Shown here piece after piece: positions 57,894-64,000 of a DNA stretch of 64,000 bases. The notes beneath the pieces are model-generated. The model did no database searches and was not told the DNA's origin. It saw nothing but the letters and a program-made list of their open reading frames with translations. The position numbers were made by a program, and so were the translations under genes. The stretch covers positions 62,001 through 126,000 of the forward strand of contig NZ_JAJLRA010000001.1 in the NCBI RefSeq assembly GCF_020991365.1, read 5' to 3'. How positions within the stretch are numbered: position 1 is the stretch's first letter; the number at the start of each line of letters is the position of its first letter. Source of the DNA: Streptacidiphilus sp. ASG 303 (GTDB lineage Bacteria; Actinomycetota; Actinomycetes; Streptomycetales; Streptomycetaceae).

Positions 57894-58457
57894 CGGCCGC
57901 ACGGGGGCACGGGACCGCCGCAGGGCGGGGCCCGCGCCCGCCGCACGGCACGGCTCCCCGCGGACCCGGCGCACGCACGGGCCGGGCCGTACGCCCGCGC
58001 TCCCCGTGCGCCGGGGTCCGGGGACGCCCGGCCGTGGGAGGCTTGTCCCACGGCGCGGGCCGGCGCGGTGCGGCGGCCGGCCCCGTCGGGAGCCCCCGGC
58101 GCCCGGAGGACGACCGGGCACCGGGTGCCGCACGGCCCCGCCCCGTACGCTGGGGCGGGTAGCGCGGGCGACCGCACGCCGAACAACTGCACACGGGGTG
58201 CCCGCGCGACCCGCAGGGCACCCCGCGATGGCCTCCAGCGCGGGGGCGCCGAAGGCGCCGCCCCCGCCTCCGCCCCCGTCTGGCCGGACGCCGGGGCCGG
58301 TATGATCGGATGAGGATGACCGTGATCCGATCCGACGCCTTCCGTCATCCCCGCGGCAACCTCCTCGCCGGACCGGCGTCGGAGCCGGCCGCTACGGTGG
58401 CGGAGTCGTCCCAACGTGTAGTCCGGCCGTCCGGTTCTGCTCGGGAGTTGCAAAGCG
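57894..58457. promoter_or_regulatory. pfkA upstream region with hairpins and several -10 elements
   Basis: About 565 bases. -10-like TACGCT (58146-58151), TATGAT (58301-58306) and TACGGT (58393-58398) suggest up to three start sites. A ten-base hairpin CGGGGTGCCC/GGGCACCCCG (58194-58225) lies between the first two. An open frame 58310-58489 (59 codons) begins four bases after TATGAT and overlaps pfkA; it was not accepted as a gene. Confidence 0.5.
58031..58054 (+). terminator. Hairpin after murT-gatD
   Basis: Nine-base perfect arms GCCGTGGGA and TCCCACGGC with a six-base loop, 138 bases after the gatD stop. Confidence 0.5.
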
Positions 58458-59483
58458 ATGCGTATTGGTGTGCTGACCAGCGGCGGTGACTGCCCTGGTC
58501 TGAACGCCGTGATCCGTTCCGTGGTCCACCGCGGAGTGGTCGACCACGGTGACGAGATCATCGGGTTCGAGGACGGCTGGCGCGGCCTGCTGGAGGGCTG
58601 CCACCGGCCGCTGACCCTGGACTCGGTGAGCGGCATCCTCGCCCAGGGCGGCACGATCCTGGGCTCCACCCGGGTCCAGCCCAGCCACCTGCGCGACGGC
58701 GTCGCGCGGGCCAAGAAGTACTGCGAGGACCTCGGCCTCGACGGGATCATCCCGATCGGCGGCGAGGGCACCCTCAAGGCCGCACGGCTGCTCAGCGACG
58801 GCGGCGTGCCGATCGTCGGCGTCCCCAAGACCATCGACAACGACATCGCCTGCACCGATGTCACCTTCGGCTTCGACACCGCCGTCTCGGTCGCCACCGA
58901 GGCGCTGGACCGGCTCAAGACCACCGCCGAGTCGCACCAGCGCGTCATGGTGGTCGAGCTCATGGGCCGCCACACCGGCTGGATCGCCCTGCACGCCGGC
59001 ATGGCGGCGGGCGCCCACGCCATCGTGGTGCCCGAGCGGCCGTTCAACATCGACAAGGTCACCGAGGTCGTCCGCGAGCGCTTCGACCGCGGGAAGAAGT
59101 TCGCCATCGTGGTCTGCGCCGAGGGCGCCAAGCCGGAGCCGGGCACCATGCACTGGGAGGCCGGCACCACCGACATCTACGGCCACGAGCGCTTCACCGG
59201 CGTCGCCACCCAGCTCTCCCGCGAGCTGGAGCACCGCCTGGGCAAGGAGGCGCGGCCGGTGATCCTCGGCCACGTGCAGCGCGGCGGCACCCCCACCGCG
59301 TACGACCGGGTGCTGGCCACCCGGTTCGGCTGGCACGCCGTGGAGGCCGTCCACAAGGGCGCCTTCGGCCACATCACCGCCCTCCAGGGCACCGACATCA
59401 AGCTGGTGCCGCTGGCCGACGCCGTCGCCGACCTCAAGACGGTCCCGGCCGAGCGCTACGCCGAGGCCGAGACGGTCGTCTGA
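58458..59483 (+). CDS. pfkA: 6-phosphofructokinase
   Basis: A 341-residue enzyme phosphorylating fructose 6-phosphate in glycolysis. ATG 58458 follows GGGAG by eleven bases. Motifs include GGDCPGLNAVIR near the start, GGEGTLKAA for nucleotide binding, PKTIDNDI with the catalytic aspartate, MGRHTGWIA, and HVQRGGTPTAYDR for substrate. Length is normal for actinobacterial ATP-type enzymes. It has its own promoter region and a ten-base hairpin after the stop. Whether ATP or another donor is preferred is not certain from sequence. Confidence 0.96.
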   Translation: MRIGVLTSGGDCPGLNAVIRSVVHRGVVDHGDEIIGFEDGWRGLLEGCHRPLTLDSVSGILAQGGTILGSTRVQPSHLRDGVARAKKYCEDLGLDGIIPIGGEGTLKAARLLSDGGVPIVGVPKTIDNDIACTDVTFGFDTAVSVATEALDRLKTTAESHQRVMVVELMGRHTGWIALHAGMAAGAHAIVVPERPFNIDKVTEVVRERFDRGKKFAIVVCAEGAKPEPGTMHWEAGTTDIYGHERFTGVATQLSRELEHRLGKEARPVILGHVQRGGTPTAYDRVLATRFGWHAVEAVHKGAFGHITALQGTDIKLVPLADAVADLKTVPAERYAEAETVV

Positions 59484-59514
59484 GGCACGCAGGCCCGGGA
59501 CGGCACGCACGGAC

Positions 59515-59558
59515 GCGGCCGCCGTCCACCGCCCACCCCGGCGGCGGGCGGCGGCCGC
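59515..59558 (+). terminator. Hairpin after pfkA
   Basis: Ten-base perfect arms GCGGCCGCCG and CGGCGGCCGC with a 24-base loop, 31 bases after the stop. Confidence 0.5.
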
Positions 59559-59566
59559 GGCGGTTC

Positions 59567-59572
59567 TACCCT
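59567..59572 (+). promoter_or_regulatory. -10-like element upstream of ctaG-like gene
   Basis: TACCCT, matching TANNNT, about 60 bases before ATG 59634. Confidence 0.4.
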
Positions 59573-59633
59573 GGTTCGGTCGGAAGTCGGGCGAAACGCC
59601 CGGTGCCGGAGCGAGGGAAAGCGGGATCCGCCC

Positions 59634-60602
59634 ATGGGCGACGGCATGGCAGGGATGCACCACCACGGGGGGGTGCCCGGACCGTACACGCTGTCGACCG
59701 CCCTCACCTGGTCGCCGGACTGGGTCTTCCTGCTCGGCGGCCTCGCCGGGCTGCTGCTGTACTGGGCCGGCGCGGTGCGGCTGTGGCGGCGCGGCGACCG
59801 GTGGTCCGCCGGCCGGGCCACCGCCTGGACGGGCGGCGTGGCCACGGTGCTGCTCACCACCTGCACCGGGCTGAACGACTACGGCATGGTGCTCTTCAGC
59901 GCCCACATGCTCCAGCACATGGTGCTCAGCATGCTCGCCCCCATCCTGCTGCTGCTCGGTGCGCCGATCACCCTGACGCTGCGCGCCCTGCACCCGGCGG
60001 GCAAGGGGCGCACCGGGCCGCGCGAGCTGGCCGTGAAGCTGCTGCACAGCCGGTACGTGCGGGTGGTCTCGCACCCGGCGTTCACCATCCCGCTCTTCAT
60101 CGCCAGCCTGTACGGGCTGTACTTCACGCCGCTCTTCGACACCCTGATGGGCAGCCGGGTCGGGCACGTGGCGATGATGGTGCACTTCCTGGCGGTCGGG
60201 CTGGTCTTCTTCTGGCCGATCATGGGTGTGGACCCGGGGCCGCACCGGCCCGGCTTCGTGATGCGCATCCTGGAGCTCTTCATGGGGATGCCGTTCCACG
60301 CCTTCTTCGGCGTGGCCGTGATGATGGCGGGCCACCTGCTGGTCGACACCTTCGCGCACCCGCCGGCGGTGCTCGGCGCGGCCCCCCTGGCCGACCAGCA
60401 GATCGCGGGCGGCATCACCTGGGCCTTCGGCGAGATCCCGACCGCGATCGTGCTGATCGCGCTGGTCTTCCAGTGGTCCCGCTCGGAGGACCGGCAGGCG
60501 CGGCGGCGCGACCGGGCGGCCGACCGCGACGGCGACGCCGAGCTGACCGCGTACAACGCCTACCTGGCGTCGCTGGACACGCGGTCGCGGCAGGCCGGCT
60601 GA
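59634..60602 (+). CDS. Cytochrome c oxidase assembly protein, CtaG (caa3 type)
   Basis: A 322-residue membrane protein with about seven helices, of the CtaG_caa3 family that helps insert copper into cytochrome oxidase. ATG 59634 follows GGGAAAGCGGG; ATG 59643 is close. His/Met-rich elements MGDGMAGMHHHGG at the N-terminus, AHMLQHMVLSMLAP, MMVHFLAVGLVFFWPIMGVDP and MGMPFHAFFGVAVMM are typical. The soluble C-terminus is Arg/Asp-rich. An 18-base hairpin follows. Confidence 0.92.
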   Translation: MGDGMAGMHHHGGVPGPYTLSTALTWSPDWVFLLGGLAGLLLYWAGAVRLWRRGDRWSAGRATAWTGGVATVLLTTCTGLNDYGMVLFSAHMLQHMVLSMLAPILLLLGAPITLTLRALHPAGKGRTGPRELAVKLLHSRYVRVVSHPAFTIPLFIASLYGLYFTPLFDTLMGSRVGHVAMMVHFLAVGLVFFWPIMGVDPGPHRPGFVMRILELFMGMPFHAFFGVAVMMAGHLLVDTFAHPPAVLGAAPLADQQIAGGITWAFGEIPTAIVLIALVFQWSRSEDRQARRRDRAADRDGDAELTAYNAYLASLDTRSRQAG

Positions 60603-60627
60603 GGGTCCGGCGGCCGGGAGGGTCCAC

Positions 60628-60690
60628 GGGGGCCGGTCCGGGGCGGCGCGCCCACGTTCGGGTGAGGCGGCGCGCCCCGGACCGGCCCCC
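60628..60690 (+). terminator. Strong hairpin after ctaG-like gene
   Basis: Eighteen-base perfect arms (60628-60645 and 60673-60690) with a 27-base loop, 25 bases after the stop. Confidence 0.7.
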
Positions 60691-60744
60691 TGCGGTAGGA
60701 GTGGCTGCGACGCCCGCAGACCCGCACCGCGCCCGGAGGTCCCG

Positions 60745-61155
60745 ATGCCCTGGAGCCACACCCTCGCCGCCGCCGGACTGGCGGCCGCCGCCGCCCTCGG
60801 ACTCGCCGCCCCGCCGGCGGCGGCGGACCCGGGCGGCTCCCCCGGCGGCCGCCTGGTGCTCACCCTGCACAGCGGGGAGGACGTCTCCGGCCGGGTGCTG
60901 GACTCGGTGGTGCTGGAGTGCGGCCCGGACGGCGGCCCGCACCCGGACCCGGCCGCCGCCTGTGACGCGCTGCGGGCCGCCGGGGGCGACCCGGCGGCGC
61001 TGCGGGCGCAGCGGGGCGTGATGTGCCCGATGGTCTACGCGCCGGTCACGGGCGAGGCCACCGGGACGTGGGACGGCCGGGCGGTGGGGTTCGCCCGCCG
61101 GTACGCCAACCGGTGTGCGGCGGGGGCGGAGTCGGGGGGCGTCTTCCGGTTCTGA
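60745..61155 (+). CDS. Secreted subtilisin inhibitor (SSI family)
   Basis: A 136-residue precursor with a signal peptide (about 1-28, ending AAPPAAADP). ATG 60745 follows GGAGGT. The mature part is a Streptomyces subtilisin inhibitor: four cysteines, reactive loop MCPMVYAPV, so P1 is M96 and P1 prime is V97 (precursor numbering), and PVTGEATGTWDG. It likely blocks extracellular subtilisin-like proteases. The stop lies inside a 15-base triplicated repeat, so the C-terminus FRF is duplicated in DNA beyond the stop. Confidence 0.94.
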   Translation: MPWSHTLAAAGLAAAAALGLAAPPAAADPGGSPGGRLVLTLHSGEDVSGRVLDSVVLECGPDGGPHPDPAAACDALRAAGGDPAALRAQRGVMCPMVYAPVTGEATGTWDGRAVGFARRYANRCAAGAESGGVFRF

Positions 61156-61188
61156 CGGTTCCGGTTCCGACGGTTCCGGTTTTGAGGG
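61144..61188. repeat. Three tandem 15-bp repeats across SSI stop
   Basis: Units at 61144, 61159 and 61174 share TTCCGGTT. The first codes FRF and the stop, the second replaces TGA by CGA, and the third again reads Phe-Arg-Phe-stop. Confidence 0.8.
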
Positions 61189-61319
61189 CCCCGGGGGCAG
61201 CGCCCGCCCGGGGGTCCTGCCGGGACGGGCACGGCCCCGACGGCGGGGTGGCTGCCGGGGCCGGGGGGCCGGTACGGGTCCCGGGCGGGGCGTAACGGCG
61301 CGGGCGGGGACGGGGGCGG

Positions 61320-62111
61320 TCAGGGCGATCCGGCCGGGGCCGGGGCGGGGAGCAGGCGGCGCAGGGCGAGGGCGTCGGGGGCGGCGGCGGTGAGGAGGAC
61401 TGCGGGACAGCCGGGCAGCGGCAGGAGGGCCGCGTCGGCGCCGTCGGGCGGGGCGGGGAGCACCGGCGGACCGTCCCCGGGGGCGGCGTGCAGCAGGTGC
61501 CCGCAGGCCCGGTGGCCGGCGAGGACGGCGGGACCGTCCCAGCCGGGGGCGCCGGGGCCCAGGTCGGTCCGCTGGTCCAGGACGGTGCGGCCGCCGTGGC
61601 GGACGGTGAGCCGGGAGGTGATGCGGCCCGGCTCCTCCCCGTACCGGCCGAGGACGTGCTCCTCGCGCAGCAGCAGGCGGGCCCCGGGGGCGAGGTCGAT
61701 GCGGGTGTCGGCGAGCAGGCGGCTGCCCGCGGCGGCGACGACCGGTTCGGGCAGCCACTCCAGGACGGCCCCGGCCTCCACCCGCAGCACCACCGCGCAG
61801 TGGGCCGCCTCGCCGCCGCGGCCGGGCAGCGCGACCGTGGCCGCGGCCGAGGTGACGCGCAGGGCTGCGCCCGCCCGCACCTCGGCCTCGATCCGCAGCC
61901 GGTCCCCGCCGAGCGGTCCGGCCATGGCGCCGACGAGGGTGGCCTGGGCGGTGCGCGGACCGCCGGGGCCGCGGGTGCGGCGCACGGCGAGCGGGCCGCT
62001 CCCGGCGAGGACCGGGAGGGCGGTGCCGCCCCGGCCGTCGGGGGCGGCGGTGATGCGGACGGCGGCCCGCACCGCCGAGGGCGGCGGTGCGGGGGCGGCG
62101 GTCCGGGTCAC
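61320..62111 (-). CDS. ureD: Urease accessory protein UreD
   Basis: A 263-residue scaffold for nickel insertion into urease. GTG 62111 overlaps the ureG stop as GTGA. UreD-like elements include [29 protein letters not shown] segments, [37 protein letters not shown] and [22 protein letters not shown]. The C-terminus is Ala/Leu/Pro-rich. It is the last of the urease genes seen here and is convergent to the SSI gene. Confidence 0.92.
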   Translation of the reverse strand: MTRTAAPAPPPSAVRAAVRITAAPDGRGGTALPVLAGSGPLAVRRTRGPGGPRTAQATLVGAMAGPLGGDRLRIEAEVRAGAALRVTSAAATVALPGRGGEAAHCAVVLRVEAGAVLEWLPEPVVAAAGSRLLADTRIDLAPGARLLLREEHVLGRYGEEPGRITSRLTVRHGGRTVLDQRTDLGPGAPGWDGPAVLAGHRACGHLLHAAPGDGPPVLPAPPDGADAALLPLPGCPAVLLTAAAPDALALRRLLPAPAPAGSP

Positions 62112-62947
62112 GCGGGGGCGCCGGCGGGTCCGGGGGCCCCGGGGGCTCCGGGGCCGCCGTCGGCGGCCCGCCAGGCGGCGAGCCGCTCCAGGACCCAGGA
62201 GGCGACGGGGGCGACCCCGTCCGGGGCGGCCAGCGAGCAGAAGACGGTGGGCAGGTCGCCGCGCTGGGCGCGGGCGTCGCGGGCCATCACGCCGAGGTCC
62301 GCGCCGACCAGCGGGGCGAGGTCGGTCTTGTTGACGACCAGCAGGTCGGAGCGGGAGACGCCGGGGCCGCCCTTGCGCGGGACCTTGTCCCCGCCGGAGA
62401 CGTCGATGACGAAGACCTGGGCGTCGACCAGGCCCTGGCTGAAGGTGGCGGTGAGGTTGTCGCCGCCGGACTCCACCAGGACGAGGTCGAGCGGGCCGAG
62501 GGCGTCCTCCAGCTCCTCGACGGCCTCGATGTTGGCGGAGATGTCGTCGCGGATGGCGGTGTGGGGGCAGCAGCCGGTCTCGACGGCGGCGATCCGCTCG
62601 GGCGGGAGCACCGCGTTGCGCAGCAGGAACTCGGCGTCCTCGGTGGTGTAGATGTCGTTGGTGACGACGGCGATGGACAGCCGGTCCCGCAGGGCCCGGC
62701 AGAGGGCGGCGACCGTGGCGGTCTTGCCGGAGCCGACCGGGCCGCCCAGGCCGATCCGCAGGGCGCGGCGGCGGTCGCCGCCGGGCCGTGCGGCGGGGAC
62801 GGGGGCCGGGGCGGCTGCGGGGTCCGGGACGGTGGCGGGGTCCGGGACGGTGGCGGGGGGTGCGGCGGCCGCGGGGGGTGCGGCGGGGGCCCAGGTGTGG
62901 CGGGTGGGGACGGCGGCGCCGGGGTCGTCGGCGTGGTCACGATGCAA
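62108..62947 (-). CDS. ureG: Urease accessory GTPase UreG
   Basis: A 279-residue SIMIBI-class GTPase that drives nickel delivery to urease. The likely start is TTG (62947), giving MHRDHADD, within the 3' end of ureF. The first 70 residues are unusual: His/Asp, then Ala/Pro-rich with a TVPDPA-type repeat, in place of a long His-rich tract. The GTPase core shows [37 protein letters not shown] (metal-site CPH), VESGGDNL and VNKTDLAP. Start choice is the main uncertainty. Confidence 0.93.
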   Translation of the reverse strand: MHRDHADDPGAAVPTRHTWAPAAPPAAAAPPATVPDPATVPDPAAAPAPVPAARPGGDRRRALRIGLGGPVGSGKTATVAALCRALRDRLSIAVVTNDIYTTEDAEFLLRNAVLPPERIAAVETGCCPHTAIRDDISANIEAVEELEDALGPLDLVLVESGGDNLTATFSQGLVDAQVFVIDVSGGDKVPRKGGPGVSRSDLLVVNKTDLAPLVGADLGVMARDARAQRGDLPTVFCSLAAPDGVAPVASWVLERLAAWRAADGGPGAPGAPGPAGAPA

Positions 62948-63656
62948 AGAGACGCACCTTCCAGGAGGCGTGCTGCTCGGCGTAGTGGTCGAGCAGGGGG
63001 GCGGAGGCGGCGGGCAGGGCCTCGGGGCCCAGGGCGCGGGCGTCGCCGGCGGCCTCGACCGCGTCGGCGGCGATCCGGTCGGCGGCGGGGGCGAGGCGGG
63101 CGAGGACGGCGGCGACGGCGTACGGGTCCAGGCCGAGGAGGCGCACGCAGGCGGTGGCGGGGCCGTTGACGCTCTCGTACGCGGCGGCCGCGGCCGCGTC
63201 GCCGGGGCCGAGTCCGGCGGCGGTGGCGGTGAGGCCGAGGGCGACGGGCTGGTGGGGGCCGCCGGGCAGGGCGGCGGCGAGGTCGTCGAGGGCGGGGGCG
63301 GGCCAGGCGGTGCGGGCCGCGCGGAGCAGCTGGCGGCCGAGGCGGCGGGAGGTGGAGCGCTGGGCCGGCGAGGGGGTGCGGGCGTCGGCGGCCGCGTCCA
63401 GCTCCAGCGGGTCGAGGCCGTCGGCGGCCGCGGCGGCGAGGGCCGCCGCGGTGAGTCCGGCGGTGTGCAGGCGGCCGGTGAGGAAGGCCTCCAGGGTGGC
63501 GGTGTCGTGGATCCGGCCGGCGTGGACGGCGGCCTCGGCGCCGCCGGAGTGGGCGTGGCCGCCGGCCGGGAAGCGGCCGTCGGCGAGGAGCAGCAGGGCG
63601 GTGCGGGCGGCCGGTCCGCCGTCGCCGTTTCCGCTGCGGGTGGTCGAGGGGTGCAC
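62937..63656 (-). CDS. ureF: Urease accessory protein UreF
   Basis: A 239-residue all-helical protein of the urease maturation complex. GTG 63656 is preceded by GGGAGAA. UreF elements are [63 protein letters not shown], and the C-terminal [20 protein letters not shown]. It lies between ureC and ureG on the minus strand, the usual Streptomyces order. Very Ala-rich, as expected for this organism. Confidence 0.94.
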   Translation of the reverse strand: MHPSTTRSGNGDGGPAARTALLLLADGRFPAGGHAHSGGAEAAVHAGRIHDTATLEAFLTGRLHTAGLTAAALAAAAADGLDPLELDAAADARTPSPAQRSTSRRLGRQLLRAARTAWPAPALDDLAAALPGGPHQPVALGLTATAAGLGPGDAAAAAAYESVNGPATACVRLLGLDPYAVAAVLARLAPAADRIAADAVEAAGDARALGPEALPAASAPLLDHYAEQHASWKVRLFAS

Positions 63657-63811
63657 GGTTCTCCCGGGGGGTTCGGGCCCGGTCGGGCCTGAGGGGTCGG
63701 GCCGGGAAGGCGGGGGTCCGGAGGCGGGGTCGGCGTCCAGGGGCGGGGCCGGGGGGCCGGTCCCGGCCGGGCCCCGGCGGAGGTGCGGGGTCCGGTCGGG
63801 CCCGGGCGGGA

Positions 63812-64000
63812 TCAGAAGAGGAAGTACCGCTGGGCCATCGGGAGCTCGGCGGCCGGGGCGGGCTCCACGACCCCGCCGTCGACGGTGACGGTGAAGGTGT
63901 CGGGGTCGACCCGGACGTCGGGGCGGGCGGTGTTGTTCACCATGTGGTTCTTGGTGACGCCGCGGGTGCTGCGGATGGCCGTGAAGGGCTTGCCCAGGCC
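63812..64000 (-). CDS. ureC: Urease alpha subunit, C-terminal fragment
   Basis: Only the last 62 residues lie in the window; the rest continues beyond the right edge. The sequence [21 protein letters not shown], then [20 protein letters not shown], then [21 protein letters not shown] with the stop at 63812 fits the C-terminus of UreC (V..DPETF.V..DG...., LP(L/M)AQRYFLF). The intact end and following accessory genes suggest a working urease cluster. Active-site residues are not visible here. Confidence 0.93.
   Translation of the reverse strand, partial: GLGKPFTAIRSTRGVTKNHMVNNTARPDVRVDPDTFTVTVDGGVVEPAPAAELPMAQRYFLF

Noticed and set aside
58141..58230. Possible tRNA or structured RNA in the gatD-pfkA gap
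   Set aside because: Only one hairpin is present; no cloverleaf, anticodon arm or CCA-type end could be built.
58310..58489. 59-codon frame just after TATGAT upstream of pfkA
   Set aside because: It could be leaderless but overlaps pfkA, has uninformative composition and no conserved-looking segment. Kept only as a note in the promoter region.
1..64000. Mobile elements or recent foreign DNA
   Set aside because: No transposase, integrase, terminal repeats or marked GC drop was seen. The toxin locus is accessory by content, but its base use is like its neighbours.

Overview
The window is very GC-rich actinobacterial chromosome. Codon third positions are almost always G or C, GTG starts are common, and purine-rich ribosome sites or leaderless -10/start arrangements precede genes. 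A subtilisin inhibitor (SSI family), GatD/MurT, a urease cluster, several TetR/MarR/ArsR regulators, SpoIIE-type phosphatases and WXG100 proteins together point to Streptomyces or a close relative. No rRNA, tRNA, CRISPR array, insertion sequence or phage module was recognised. Gene calls and motifs were read by eye and no database search was run.

Layout. 0.2-6.6 kb: secreted metalloprotease, alpha/beta hydrolase, and a coupled receiver-FAD oxidoreductase plus cyclic-nucleotide-type sensor kinase. 7-13 kb: STAS protein, amine-oxidase-like flavoprotein, acetyltransferase, YihY membrane protein, Gly/His-rich secreted protein, TetR regulator and RsbW-like ATPase. 13-23 kb: small unknown genes, aldo/keto reductase, diguanylate cyclase, YozE-like protein, second YihY protein, P-loop kinase-like protein and a PAS-GAF-SpoIIE phosphatase. 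23-36 kb: small CBM48 protein, putative glycoside hydrolase, lipoprotein deacetylase, regulators, acyl-CoA dehydrogenase with divergent TetR gene, and ECF sigma factor. 36-38.7 kb: ABC transporter and DUF6328-like membrane protein.

38.8-50.0 kb is the standout accessory block. Six minus-strand genes form a type VII-style polymorphic toxin locus: a helical partner, a WXG100 protein, and a 1666-residue toxin carrying both a papain-fold (glutamine-deamidase type) domain and a C-terminal deaminase domain. Three further genes are linked to each other by 4-base GTGA overlaps: a P-loop/SUKH-4 protein, a paralogous P-loop protein with a His-Pro tail, and a YrhB-like/deaminase/SUKH-4 fusion. A 22-bp perfect hairpin ends the unit.

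50.5-64 kb is mostly housekeeping: VOC protein with an autoregulated-looking ArsR gene, HAD phosphatase, DUF1360 protein, receiver-SpoIIE phosphatase, peptide deformylase, murT-gatD, pfkA, CtaG, SSI-type inhibitor and urease genes (ureD, ureG, ureF, 3' end of ureC). Recurrent themes are strong perfect hairpins between convergent genes, several TANNNT-N6/7-start leaderless promoters, and three scattered members of an undescribed small protein family (15.2, 18.3 and 32.3 kb).
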